In this document: positions 1 to 7,679 of the stretch, one piece after another
How the letters are laid out: each line of letters opens with the position of its first letter
Numbering within the stretch: position 1 is the stretch's first letter
NCBI GenBank assembly: GCA_947459655.1
Contig: CANHEE010000011.1
Location: 1 to 40,563, forward strand
From: Lewinellaceae bacterium
Lineage (GTDB): Bacteria; Bacteroidota; Bacteroidia; Chitinophagales; Saprospiraceae
DNA length: 40,563 bases
Reading direction: 5' to 3'
Translations under genes and position numbers: made by a program
The notes under the pieces: model-generated
Seen by the model: only the letters and a program-made list of their open reading frames with translations
Databases searched by the model: none
Told to the model about the DNA's origin: nothing

Positions 1-60
1 TAAGAAGTTTGTATTTCTTCCTTACCTTCCCACAATGTCAATGAACTATTCTTTCAGTCT
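1..60 (-). other. putative rRNA operon leader (partial)
   Basis: Read on the minus strand, this edge contains GTTCATTGACATTGTGGG followed by a purine-rich stretch. It resembles the conserved GTTCTTTGACAT-type leader found upstream of 16S rRNA genes in many Bacteroidota. Two strong leftward promoters lie just upstream of it. The rRNA genes themselves would be outside the window, so this is inference from a short motif plus context. Confidence 0.4.
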
Positions 61-173
61 AATGCTTTTCAGCATATATAACCGGCTGATAAAAACTTTT
101 TTATATCAACCTTTTTTTCTAATTTGTTCCACTCCAAAACCAAACAACAATGCCCAGTTTTCTAAAGCGAGTG

Positions 174-205
174 CAAAGGTAATCGCTCTTTTCTAATAGT
201 GCAAA
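174..205 (-). promoter_or_regulatory. leftward promoter, proximal copy
   Basis: On the minus strand a TTTG minus-33 box (202-205) is followed after exactly 20 bases by TACCTTTG (174-181). This matches the Bacteroidota sigma-ABfr consensus TTTG-N19-23-TAnnTTTG. The core and its surroundings are nearly repeated at 299-330, so the two look like tandem promoters of one strong transcription unit leaving the window to the left. Confidence 0.65.
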
Positions 206-298
206 TATTTATGCAAAAAAATTTAAAGTTTTTTTTAAATCCAAAATCATCAAAAACCAAAACCATGCAACTCAAATACTTGCCCGAAAAAGCGGTTG

Positions 299-330
299 CA
301 AAGGTAACCGCTTATTCAGCTAAATCCAAA
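299..330 (-). promoter_or_regulatory. leftward promoter, distal copy
   Basis: On the minus strand TTTG (327-330), a 20-base spacer and TACCTTTG (299-306) form a full Bacteroidota promoter. Spacer length and the flanking GCGGTTACCTTTGCAA sequence closely match the copy at 174-205. Tandem strong promoters are typical of rRNA operons. No leftward gene start is visible inside the window for either promoter. Confidence 0.65.
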
Positions 331-437
331 TACATAATGCAGTTTTTTTGAAAAAAATAATTAGCATGGAAAATATAATACGGCATTTTACTGCTTAATT
401 TGATTAAAATATAATTTTATTCTACCTTTTTTCACAA

Positions 438-584
438 ATGCCACATTTTAATCTGCCTTCATCTGATTTACAAACCCTTATTTTTGTTGATTCGGATAAT
501 CCGTCAGCGCCAGCCATTCACCTGGGAGGGGCACCCTGCGAAGTAACCCATGTAAAGCACTCGCTGGCCATGGGTCAGGGTTGA
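438..584 (+). CDS. doubtful small ORF, 48 aa
   Basis: An ATG-started 48-codon ORF lies in the only sizeable non-coding stretch (1-661). It is richer in G+C than its AT-rich surroundings, as coding DNA would be. A minus-7-like TACCTTTT (423-430) sits 7 bases before the ATG. I recognise no family. The opposite strand is also open from about 636 down to 488, so chance openness is quite possible. Apart from this and the promoters, I see nothing else in 1-661. Confidence 0.2.
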   Translation: MPHFNLPSSDLQTLIFVDSDNPSAPAIHLGGAPCEVTHVKHSLAMGQG

Positions 585-622
585 ATACCGATACCACTTT
601 ATGGCCTATCGAACTCCGATTA

Positions 623-657
623 TTTGTTTTTCGCAAATCATATTAATCCTATCTTTG
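623..657 (+). promoter_or_regulatory. holB promoter
   Basis: TTTG (623-626), a 23-base spacer and TATCTTTG (650-657) give a Bacteroidota-type promoter. The minus-7 box ends only 4 bases before the holB ATG at 662, so transcription should start at or next to the start codon. Confidence 0.6.
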
Positions 658-661
658 CAAC

Positions 662-1774
662 ATGTTTACTAATGTAGTCGGTCAGGCTGTTGCCAAGTCA
701 GTTCTACGGAATATGGTTTATTCCGATAGGATTCCACATGCACTGCTCATTCTGGGGAAAGAGGGATTTGGTGGGCTAGCCCTCGCGGAAGCATTCATAC
801 AATATATGTTGTGTGAAGACCGAAGCGAATATGATGCTTGCGGAAAATGCAGATCCTGCAGCAAAACCACAAAAATGGTTCACCCCGACGTACATTACTC
901 CTATCCGGTTTTCGGTCAGCATGTTGCTACGGACTTTGTTGCAGATTGGCGTAGAGAAGTGCTGAACAACCCCTACTTTACGGTGCAGCACTGGTTGAGC
1001 GTCATCAGCAAGGGTGAGAACAAGCAAGGCAACATCAACAAGGACGAGTGCCTTAGCATCATCAAAAAGTTGAGTCTGAAATCTTTTGAGGCCCCACTAA
1101 AAATTCTGTTGATGTGGTTGCCGGAATATCTCGGGAAGGAGGGCAACAGATTGCTTAAATTGATTGAAGAGCCCCCTGAAAACACGGTTTTCGTGTTGGT
1201 CGCGGAAAACCAGGAAGCCATACTCAGCACCATATTGTCGCGTTGTCAGCTGGTAAAACTGCCGCCGGTGAGCGAAAAAGATATCCGTGATGCATTGGTC
1301 AGTGGCTTTTCCCTTCCTGAAAAGGAGGCAGATACTATAGCGCTGCTTGCAGAAGGGAATTTTGCAGAATCAGTGAACCTTTCTCAATATACCGAGAACG
1401 ATAACAATGCGCTATTCATTGACTGGATGAGAAAATGTTATAACGGCAACGGAGTAGACATGGTCATGACTTCGGAAAAAATCGCCGCTGGCAGCAGGGA
1501 GGATCAGAAATTTTTTCTGCGTTATGGACTGCACTTCATGAGAGAACTGGCGATGATGCAGGCAGGCATCCCAAATGAGCGCATCAAATTGCAAGCGACG
1601 GCATTGGAAAGTGCTCAGAGAATGAGTAGAATAATCAATCTCGGGAAGATAGACCCCATTTCAGAACTATTCAATAAAGCAATTGCAGGAATTGAGCGAA
1701 ACGGTAACGTGAAAATGATATTTACAGACACCTCTATTTCCCTCAACAAAATAATGCGCCGGACAAATCCATAA
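662..1774 (+). CDS. holB: DNA polymerase III subunit delta'
   Basis: This is the non-catalytic clamp-loader subunit that works with delta and the tau/gamma ATPases to load the sliding clamp. The 370-residue product has the usual N-terminal AAA+ fold. The P-loop is degenerate (GKEGFGG, about 32-38), as expected for delta', which does not hydrolyse ATP. The zinc-module cysteines are visible at 51, 60, 63 and 66, and the SRC sensor motif at 193-195. The start is the ATG 4 bases after a strong minus-7 box. A DUF983 gene follows in the same direction. The delta subunit gene holA is also in this window, on the other strand at about 23 kb. Confidence 0.95.
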   Translation: MFTNVVGQAVAKSVLRNMVYSDRIPHALLILGKEGFGGLALAEAFIQYMLCEDRSEYDACGKCRSCSKTTKMVHPDVHYSYPVFGQHVATDFVADWRREVLNNPYFTVQHWLSVISKGENKQGNINKDECLSIIKKLSLKSFEAPLKILLMWLPEYLGKEGNRLLKLIEEPPENTVFVLVAENQEAILSTILSRCQLVKLPPVSEKDIRDALVSGFSLPEKEADTIALLAEGNFAESVNLSQYTENDNNALFIDWMRKCYNGNGVDMVMTSEKIAAGSREDQKFFLRYGLHFMRELAMMQAGIPNERIKLQATALESAQRMSRIINLGKIDPISELFNKAIAGIERNGNVKMIFTDTSISLNKIMRRTNP

Positions 1775-1836
1775 GACGTGTCTCATTATTGCCATTTGTG
1801 ATTGGTCATGGTGAAAAAAATCATTTATTTTGCAGG

Positions 1837-2256
1837 ATGTTAAAAAAAGGACAGAAACTATACAGCATCATTTACCAGAAATGTCCGCGCTGTCACGAGG
1901 GCGAATTGTGGAAAAAACCATTTTTCAGCTCCATCCCTCAACTGCTTCGTGGGAACTACCAAATGCATGAACGCTGCCCTGTATGCCAATTGAAATATGA
2001 ACAGGAGCCGGGGTTCTGGTGGGGAGCCATGTACATCGCATATGCCCTTAGTTCTGGTGCGCTTCTGATTACCGCTTTCTTGTGCAAATACTATTTTGAG
2101 ATGAATCTCACACAAACAATGCTGATTGTCCTGGCTGTTGCACTAATAGGTTTTCTATACAATGCGAGGGTAGCCAGGTCGGTTTACATCAATATTTTTG
2201 TAAAATACGAACCGCATTCTGTACAAACGAATCAAAATACAAGCAGTTCTGAATAA
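1837..2256 (+). CDS. DUF983 family membrane protein
   Basis: A 139-residue protein of the uncharacterised DUF983 family. An N-terminal CPRC motif (CPRCHEGELW) and a second CPVC about 40 residues later probably form a zinc knuckle. The family-typical GFWWGAMYIAYAL leads into two hydrophobic helices. I prefer the ATG at 1837 over an upstream in-frame TTG at 1789, because homologues start just before the first CxxC. It lies 62 bases after holB and 32 bases before the dioxygenase, so it is probably co-transcribed with one of them. The role of the family is not known. Confidence 0.85.
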   Translation: MLKKGQKLYSIIYQKCPRCHEGELWKKPFFSSIPQLLRGNYQMHERCPVCQLKYEQEPGFWWGAMYIAYALSSGALLITAFLCKYYFEMNLTQTMLIVLAVALIGFLYNARVARSVYINIFVKYEPHSVQTNQNTSSSE

Positions 2257-2288
2257 GTATAGTATCGGAGTCTAAAAAATCATGAATT

Positions 2289-3443
2289 ATGCACTATCAT
2301 AAGCTCGGGACAATCCCACACAAGCGACATACACAATTCAGAAAACCCAACGGGGAGCTTTACCATGAACAGCTGTTCTCGACCGAGGGTTTCAGCGACA
2401 ATTATGCCTTGCTTTACCACACCAATGCTCCTACTCAGATTGTTCAGGTAGGAGACCCGTTTGATGTTTCTCCACGGATTATATCCGACAAGCAACTCAA
2501 ACACCGCTGTCTGAAAGGGTTTGAGACCAAACCGGAAGATGATTTTCTTAAAAGCAGAAAACCGGTACTGGTCAATAGTGACTGCAAAATTATTTTCGCT
2601 GCGCCCAGACTGAGCATGACCGATTATTTTTACAAAAATGCAGATGCTGATGAGGTCATTTTTGTGCACGTGGGAAGCGGTACACTGAAAACCATGTACG
2701 GCAACATCGGATTTTCCTACGGAGACTACCTCGTTATACCTCGCGGAACCATCTACCAGATGCATTTTGACAGTACAGACAACAGGTTGCTGATTGTTGA
2801 GTCAACTAGTGCCATTACTACCCCAAAAAGGTACAGGAACGACCATGGGCAGCTTATGGAGCATTCTCCTTTCTGTGAAAGGGATATTCGAAAACCTGAG
2901 GTGCTGGAAACAAAGGACGAAAAGGGAGATTTTTTGCTGTATATCAAGAAGCAAGATATGATGTACCCTTACCACTATCTGTGCCATCCTTTTGATGTTA
3001 TCGGTTGGGATGGCTATGTTTATCCATATGCTTTTTCCATTCACGATTTTGAACCCATCACCGGAAGGGTACACCAGCCACCTCCCGTTCACCAGACTTT
3101 CCAGGCAAGGGGATTTGTCATTTGCTCTTTCGTGCCAAGACTATACGACTACCACCCGCTTTCCATTCCTGCTCCATACAACCACAGCAACATCGACTCA
3201 GATGAGGTACTTTATTACGTAGATGGTGATTTTATGAGCAGAAAACACGTTGAGAAGGGTATGATTACCCTACATCCCGGCGGCATTCCACATGGTCCGC
3301 ACCCGGGTACTGTAGAAAAGTCTATCGGAAAAAAAGAAACGTTGGAACTCGCAGTGATGGTTGATACGTTCCGACCATTACTGATGACGGAGTTCGCCTA
3401 TGCTGTAGAAGATCCGGACTATTACAAGAGCTGGATACGTTAA
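2289..3443 (+). CDS. hmgA: homogentisate 1,2-dioxygenase
   Basis: This iron enzyme opens the ring of homogentisate to maleylacetoacetate in tyrosine and phenylalanine breakdown. The 384-residue cupin-type protein carries the C-terminal metal region: His299 and Glu306 (around NHSNIDSDE) and HGPH at 335-338. It is shorter than the classical enzymes of about 430-440 residues, but I recall this shorter form from other Bacteroidota. The rest of the pathway is not adjacent. The FAH-family gene at 10.9 kb may or may not take part. The gene ends 14 bases from convergent pyrE. Naming rests on motif recognition, and a related ring-cleaving dioxygenase cannot be excluded. Confidence 0.85.
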   Translation: MHYHKLGTIPHKRHTQFRKPNGELYHEQLFSTEGFSDNYALLYHTNAPTQIVQVGDPFDVSPRIISDKQLKHRCLKGFETKPEDDFLKSRKPVLVNSDCKIIFAAPRLSMTDYFYKNADADEVIFVHVGSGTLKTMYGNIGFSYGDYLVIPRGTIYQMHFDSTDNRLLIVESTSAITTPKRYRNDHGQLMEHSPFCERDIRKPEVLETKDEKGDFLLYIKKQDMMYPYHYLCHPFDVIGWDGYVYPYAFSIHDFEPITGRVHQPPPVHQTFQARGFVICSFVPRLYDYHPLSIPAPYNHSNIDSDEVLYYVDGDFMSRKHVEKGMITLHPGGIPHGPHPGTVEKSIGKKETLELAVMVDTFRPLLMTEFAYAVEDPDYYKSWIR

Positions 3444-3457
3444 TTATCTGCAAACAA

Positions 3458-4096
3458 TCAGGTGGTAAACCAGTTTTTGGGATCTCTCCGCCAAATTTTA
3501 AGCGATTCAAGGTCTGAAGTGCTGATGTAATTCAGGTCCAATGCCTCTTGTAACAACCTGTCGTAATCGGCGAGGGTCTGCATGGGGATATTTCTACGCT
3601 CAAACAAATCTGATGCCTCCTGAAAGCCATAGGTGAATATGGCCAGTATCCCCACTACGGTAGCGCCTGCCTCCTGCAGTGCATCAATAGCCTTCATTGA
3701 GCTGCCGCCGGTAGAAATCAGGTCTTCAATGACGAGTACGCTTTGCCCCGGCTGCAATTCTCCTTCAATCTGGTTTTGCCGTCCGTGACTTTTAGGTTTG
3801 TCTCGCACGTACACGAAAGGCAGATTCAGCGCATCTGCAAGCAGTGCTCCGTGCGGAATACCTGCAGTAGCTACACCGGCAACCACATCAAACCCACCAA
3901 AAGCAAGAGCCATCTGCACAAAGCCGTTTTTCACCATATTTCTTGCCTCGGGATGTGAAAGGACGATTCTGTTGTCGCAGTATATCGGCGAGCGCATGCC
4001 CGATGCCCAAGTAAATGGATTTACAACACTGAGTTTTACGGCTTTTATTTTTAACAATTGCCGGGCAATCTGGCCGGAAAGCTCTGATGATGTCAT
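3458..4096 (-). CDS. pyrE: orotate phosphoribosyltransferase
   Basis: This enzyme joins orotate to PRPP to form OMP in de novo pyrimidine synthesis. The 212-residue product shows the type I phosphoribosyltransferase loop VIEDLISTGGSS (122-133). It also has the OPRTase-specific N-terminal SGMRSPIYCDNR (32-43) and the catalytic-loop basic stretch RDKPKSHGR (98-106). The length is normal. It is divergent from corA, and their control region contains a leftward TATCTTTG at 4219-4226. It is not next to other pyrimidine genes. Confidence 0.95.
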   Translation of the reverse strand: MTSSELSGQIARQLLKIKAVKLSVVNPFTWASGMRSPIYCDNRIVLSHPEARNMVKNGFVQMALAFGGFDVVAGVATAGIPHGALLADALNLPFVYVRDKPKSHGRQNQIEGELQPGQSVLVIEDLISTGGSSMKAIDALQEAGATVVGILAIFTYGFQEASDLFERRNIPMQTLADYDRLLQEALDLNYISTSDLESLKIWRRDPKNWFTT

Positions 4097-4218
4097 TTTG
4101 AGTTGTTTTATAATTTAAAGTTGGTTTTCTTCTAATAAAATTTCTTTTAGCCAAAATCTGCTTTACTGTTTTCATTAACAATCCTTTTCGGGGTAGCAGC
4201 AGCATGAATTTAACAGCG

Positions 4219-4226
4219 CAAAGATA
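4219..4226 (-). promoter_or_regulatory. minus-7 box, likely pyrE promoter
   Basis: The minus strand reads TATCTTTG, a perfect minus-7 box, about 120 bases upstream of pyrE. No good TTTG box is seen at the usual distance, so the promoter is incomplete by consensus. Confidence 0.4.
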
Positions 4227-4248
4227 GCCGTAATTGGCAAGAATAAAA

Positions 4249-4263
4249 TATCTTTGTACAAAG
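4249..4263 (+). promoter_or_regulatory. corA promoter box overlapping a palindrome
   Basis: TATCTTTG (4249-4256) is a good rightward minus-7 box 42 bases before the corA ATG. It overlaps the perfect 12-base palindrome CTTTGTACAAAG (4252-4263). A protein bound there would cover the promoter. A palindrome with the same 10-base core is at 36909-36920. Confidence 0.45.
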
Positions 4264-4298
4264 CGGTCATTCATTTTATCACCTTGGCTAAAACAATT

Positions 4299-5381
4299 AT
4301 GCACAAAAAGCGAAATGATTCTCAGCACAAAAATAAGGGGCTGAAAAAGGGGCTCCCACCAGGCAGCATTGTTTTTACAGGAGAAGATACTGCAAAAAAG
4401 GCTAATCTGCACTGCATTGTGTACAATGCTTCGGGGACAAGTTTTGAGAGTATAAAGGAGTTTCCGCTCAGAAATATCCGCAAGCCTTCGGAGGGCGAAA
4501 TTGTCTGGTATGACCTTAAAGGGGTAAGCCAGGTAGAAGTAATTGAAGAACTGGGGAGGGCGTTTTCAATACATCCACTTGCGCTGGAAGATGCGGCCAA
4601 TGTTCACCAGCGGCCAAAATTTGAAGAATTTGATAACGGCAACTTTCTGGTTGCAAGGGCATTCCGCTTCCAACCGGAATCCCTAAGTTTTCAGTCGGAG
4701 CAACTAAGTGTTTATTTCGGACACAACTTCCTGATTACCTTTCAGGAAGACGAAGAAGAATTGTTTCAGGCGGTATTTCATCAACTGGAAAGCAATAAAA
4801 GCAAACTGCGAGCTAAAAATACGGATTATCTTGCCTATACATTGATTGATTTTATCGTAGATGAGTACATCGAGCACCTCAGCATTTTTGAAGATCAGAT
4901 TATCAAACTGGAAAACGACATCACAGAAAATCCGGTCCCGTCACAAAAGAAACTAATCTATCACCTGAAGCGGGAACTGATGATTTTCAGAAAAACTGTA
5001 CACTCTTTGCGCGAGGCCATCAGCAGGATGAGCAAAGCAGACAACCGCTTTGTAGATCCGACCAACAGTTTTTTCCTAAGGGATTTGCTGGATCACCTTA
5101 CCCAGGTGTTGGAGCAGACAGAAAACTATCGCGAAATGCTGACCGACCTTCAGAATCTGTATGTAGCAGAAATTGGTTACAAGGCAAATAGTGTGATGCA
5201 GACGCTTACGGTTGTCAGTAGCATTTTCATCCCACTGACCTTTATTGCGGGTGTTTACGGGATGAACTTCGAACATATGCCGGAATTGAAATGGGACTAT
5301 GGCTACTACGAAGTTCTTGCCTTCATGTTGGTCGTAGGGCTACTGTCATTGTATTATTTCAGGAGAAAACACTGGCTCTGA
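4299..5381 (+). CDS. corA: CorA-type magnesium/cobalt transporter
   Basis: This is a pentameric divalent-cation channel of the inner membrane. From the ATG at 4299 the protein has 360 residues: a large acidic and helical cytoplasmic domain, then two C-terminal membrane helices. The signature YGMN sits at about 320-323, just after the first helix. The C-terminus ends in the basic RRKHWL typical of CorA. An upstream in-frame TTG at 4254 lies inside the minus-7 box and so cannot be the start if that promoter is real. Mg versus Co or Ni preference cannot be read from sequence. Confidence 0.93.
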   Translation: MHKKRNDSQHKNKGLKKGLPPGSIVFTGEDTAKKANLHCIVYNASGTSFESIKEFPLRNIRKPSEGEIVWYDLKGVSQVEVIEELGRAFSIHPLALEDAANVHQRPKFEEFDNGNFLVARAFRFQPESLSFQSEQLSVYFGHNFLITFQEDEEELFQAVFHQLESNKSKLRAKNTDYLAYTLIDFIVDEYIEHLSIFEDQIIKLENDITENPVPSQKKLIYHLKRELMIFRKTVHSLREAISRMSKADNRFVDPTNSFFLRDLLDHLTQVLEQTENYREMLTDLQNLYVAEIGYKANSVMQTLTVVSSIFIPLTFIAGVYGMNFEHMPELKWDYGYYEVLAFMLVVGLLSLYYFRRKHWL

Positions 5382-5421
5382 TTCTTTTGTTTTTTTATTT
5401 TCCCAACCCTGAACTTATCTG

Positions 5422-5429
5422 TACTTTTA
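5422..5429 (+). promoter_or_regulatory. minus-7-like box, GH3 run
   Basis: TACTTTTA matches the relaxed TAnnTTT(G/A) box 39 bases before the GH3 ATG at 5469. No convincing minus-33 box is seen, so this is only a candidate promoter for the GH3-LysE-PNP run. Confidence 0.3.
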
Positions 5430-5468
5430 CGGCGGTTTAGCACTACGTTGCAAAATACAAACAAGCAC

Positions 5469-6998
5469 ATGTCTATTTTTGGAAACATCATAAAGAGAAC
5501 CCTGAGGATTGGGGATGCCATAAAGCCCACATTTCTTACTCCTGCACAGCTGCAGGAAAAGACTTTGCGCAGACTTTTGCTTGAAGCACAGTTTACTTCA
5601 TTTGGAAGGCATTACCACTTCAGGGATATCCTAAAAAGTTCAGATCTTACAGAGGCGTTTCAAAAGGCAGTACCCATTCACGATTACAACAAAATGCACG
5701 ACGAGTGGTGGCAGATGCAACTGAAAGGCCATGATTTCATTACCTGGTCATCGAAGATTCTGTATTATGGTCTGAGTTCCGGGACATCCGGTGCGCCAAG
5801 CAAGTACATACCTGAGTCAGAAGAAATGCTGCGCTCCATGAGAAAAGCAGGGTACAAGATGTTCTTTAAAATGGCCAAGCAACAGGGCATCAGTTCTGAT
5901 ATTTTCACGAAGGACTTCCTGATGATTGGTGGTACCACTGCGCTCAACAACCATGGAAAATACCTATCGGGTGATTTGAGCGGCATCAACGCCAGTCTGA
6001 CACCCATCTGGTTCAGAAGGTACCGTCCCGGAAAAAAAATTGCAAAAATCAAGGACTGGAATGCTCGCCTGGAAGAAATTGCCAAAAATGCTCCGAAATG
6101 GGATATTGTGGCGGCAATGGGTCTGCCGTCCTGGGTACAACTCGTATTGGAAAAGGTCATTGAATACCACAAATTGGATAATATCCACCAGATCTGGCCC
6201 AATTTCCAGATTTTCGTCAGTGGAGGGATTGCGCTTGAGCCATATAAGGCATCTCTGAACAGACTTTTTGAAAAGCCCATTCTTTACGCTGATACCTACC
6301 TGGCATCGGAGGGCTTCATTGCCTTTCAGACGCATCCCGATGCAAAGGGCATGAACTTGGTGCTCAACAATGGTATTTTCTACGAGTTCGTTCCTTTCAA
6401 CGAGGACAACTTTGATGATGACGGAATGCCTAGGCCAAATGCCGAGGTACTGACCATCGCCGAAGTAAAGGAAAATACGGACTATGCGCTGCTGCTCAGT
6501 ACCAATGCGGGAGCTTGGCGTTATTTGCTGGGTGATACCGTGAGATTCATCAATGTGAAAGAATCGGAAATCATCATCAGTGGACGGACAAAGCATTTTA
6601 TCAGTATCTGTGGTGAACACCTTTCTGTTGACAACATGACCCGTGCCATCCAGCACGCGCAAGAGCAACTGAAAATATCCATCCCCGAGTTCACTGTACT
6701 CGCCCGAAAATCCGGCACACACTTTTCACACATGTGGTATCTTGGTTCAGAAGACAATATTGATATTGCAACCGCCACTAAGTCAATTGACGAATATCTG
6801 ATGGAGATTAATGATGACTATGCCGCCGAGCGTTCCGCCATGTTGCAGGCGCCGGAGGCAAGGGTTATACCGCCGAAAGCATTTTACCGTTATCTTGAAA
6901 AAGAGGGCAAATCGATGGGGCAGTCCAAATTCCCAAGGGTGCTGAAAGGGGGGCAGACTATTGCCTGGGAGGACTACCTGAAAAAGAACAATATCTGA
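5469..6998 (+). CDS. GH3 family acyl-adenylate (amido synthetase-like) enzyme
   Basis: This is a bacterial member of the plant GH3 family, which adenylates carboxylic acids and often joins them to amino acids. All three ATP/AMP motifs are visible in the 509 residues: SSGTSGAPSK (103-112), the YLASEGF type (about 275-282), and WRYLLGDTVRF further on. A C-terminal lid domain follows. I chose ATG 5469 (MSIFGN). An in-frame upstream TTG at 5448 would add 7 residues. The gene lies 25 bases before a LysE-type exporter, which suggests a shared transcript. The acid and amine substrates are unknown, and 'auxin-responsive' is only a family label. Confidence 0.9.
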   Translation: MSIFGNIIKRTLRIGDAIKPTFLTPAQLQEKTLRRLLLEAQFTSFGRHYHFRDILKSSDLTEAFQKAVPIHDYNKMHDEWWQMQLKGHDFITWSSKILYYGLSSGTSGAPSKYIPESEEMLRSMRKAGYKMFFKMAKQQGISSDIFTKDFLMIGGTTALNNHGKYLSGDLSGINASLTPIWFRRYRPGKKIAKIKDWNARLEEIAKNAPKWDIVAAMGLPSWVQLVLEKVIEYHKLDNIHQIWPNFQIFVSGGIALEPYKASLNRLFEKPILYADTYLASEGFIAFQTHPDAKGMNLVLNNGIFYEFVPFNEDNFDDDGMPRPNAEVLTIAEVKENTDYALLLSTNAGAWRYLLGDTVRFINVKESEIIISGRTKHFISICGEHLSVDNMTRAIQHAQEQLKISIPEFTVLARKSGTHFSHMWYLGSEDNIDIATATKSIDEYLMEINDDYAAERSAMLQAPEARVIPPKAFYRYLEKEGKSMGQSKFPRVLKGGQTIAWEDYLKKNNI

Positions 6999-7023
6999 AT
7001 TCAAAAGGAAGGAATAGCTGCTG

Positions 7024-7656
7024 ATGGATTACCTGACTCAAGGTATTTTGCTGGGTTTGTTGTTGAGTTATCTGCCGGGGCCATTGTTTTTTGGATTGTT
7101 GCAGGTGGGTATTGAGAGGGGGTTCAGGGCTGCGGTATCTTATGCAGCAGGAATCTGGATCTGCGATATTTTCTTTGTGATGATTACCTACTTTGGTGTT
7201 TCGTATCTTCTTGCGCTTACACAGATCAAGGGGTTCAATATTTTCCTCGCAATGGCAGGTGGCGGCATATTGATTTTTACAGGGTTAGGCACTTTGCTGA
7301 CAAGGCCCTCCTATCTGCAACACGAAACCAGAGTGATTGACCACGTGTCCAGGTTTGGCATATTTTTGCGCGGGTTCTTTTTCAATCTGTTCAATCCCGG
7401 GACGATATTTTTCTGGCTGGGCATCTCCAGTCAGCTTTCCGCGTACCAACCCGGACCGAAGAATGCACTTTTGTTTTTCAGCGGCATGTGGGGAGGCCTG
7501 GTCTCTTCCGACATTCTGAAGGCTTATCTTGCCAAGCAGATCAAAGAAAAACTGACGGGAAAAGTCATTCGTTACATCAAGACGCTCATCAGTCTGATGC
7601 TCATCGGATTCGGTATTTTTCTGATACTAAGTTATTTCTGGAAAAACCATGGTTAG
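7024..7656 (+). CDS. LysE/RhtB family exporter
   Basis: A 210-residue inner-membrane protein with about six hydrophobic segments and the family's N-terminal signature, GxxxSYLPGPLFFGLLQ (about 11-27). It also has the NLFNPGTIFFWLG motif (about 121-133) typical of LysE/RhtB amino acid exporters. The family uses the proton gradient to export amino acids and their derivatives. The gene sits 25 bases after the GH3 gene and 23 bases before the nucleoside phosphorylase. The position invites the idea that it exports the GH3 product, but substrate cannot be told from sequence. Confidence 0.88.
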   Translation: MDYLTQGILLGLLLSYLPGPLFFGLLQVGIERGFRAAVSYAAGIWICDIFFVMITYFGVSYLLALTQIKGFNIFLAMAGGGILIFTGLGTLLTRPSYLQHETRVIDHVSRFGIFLRGFFFNLFNPGTIFFWLGISSQLSAYQPGPKNALLFFSGMWGGLVSSDILKAYLAKQIKEKLTGKVIRYIKTLISLMLIGFGIFLILSYFWKNHG

Positions 7657-7679
7657 ACAATAAACATTCAAACTGCAAC

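Noticed and set aside
3888-4412. 174-residue minus-strand ORF over the pyrE-corA region
   Set aside because: It overlaps both genes and their promoters out of frame, and the protein has no family-like pattern.
4487-4498. CCTTCGGAGGG hairpin-like sequence
   Set aside because: It lies inside corA coding sequence and lacks the flanks shared by the 9458 and 19715 elements.
5964-6722. 252-residue minus-strand ORF
   Set aside because: Antisense shadow of the GH3 gene; no recognisable motif.
7488-7679. Extended N-terminus for the nucleoside phosphorylase
   Set aside because: The extension overlaps the LysE gene by 170 bases and reads as an out-of-frame translation of it. ATG 7680 gives the normal family start.
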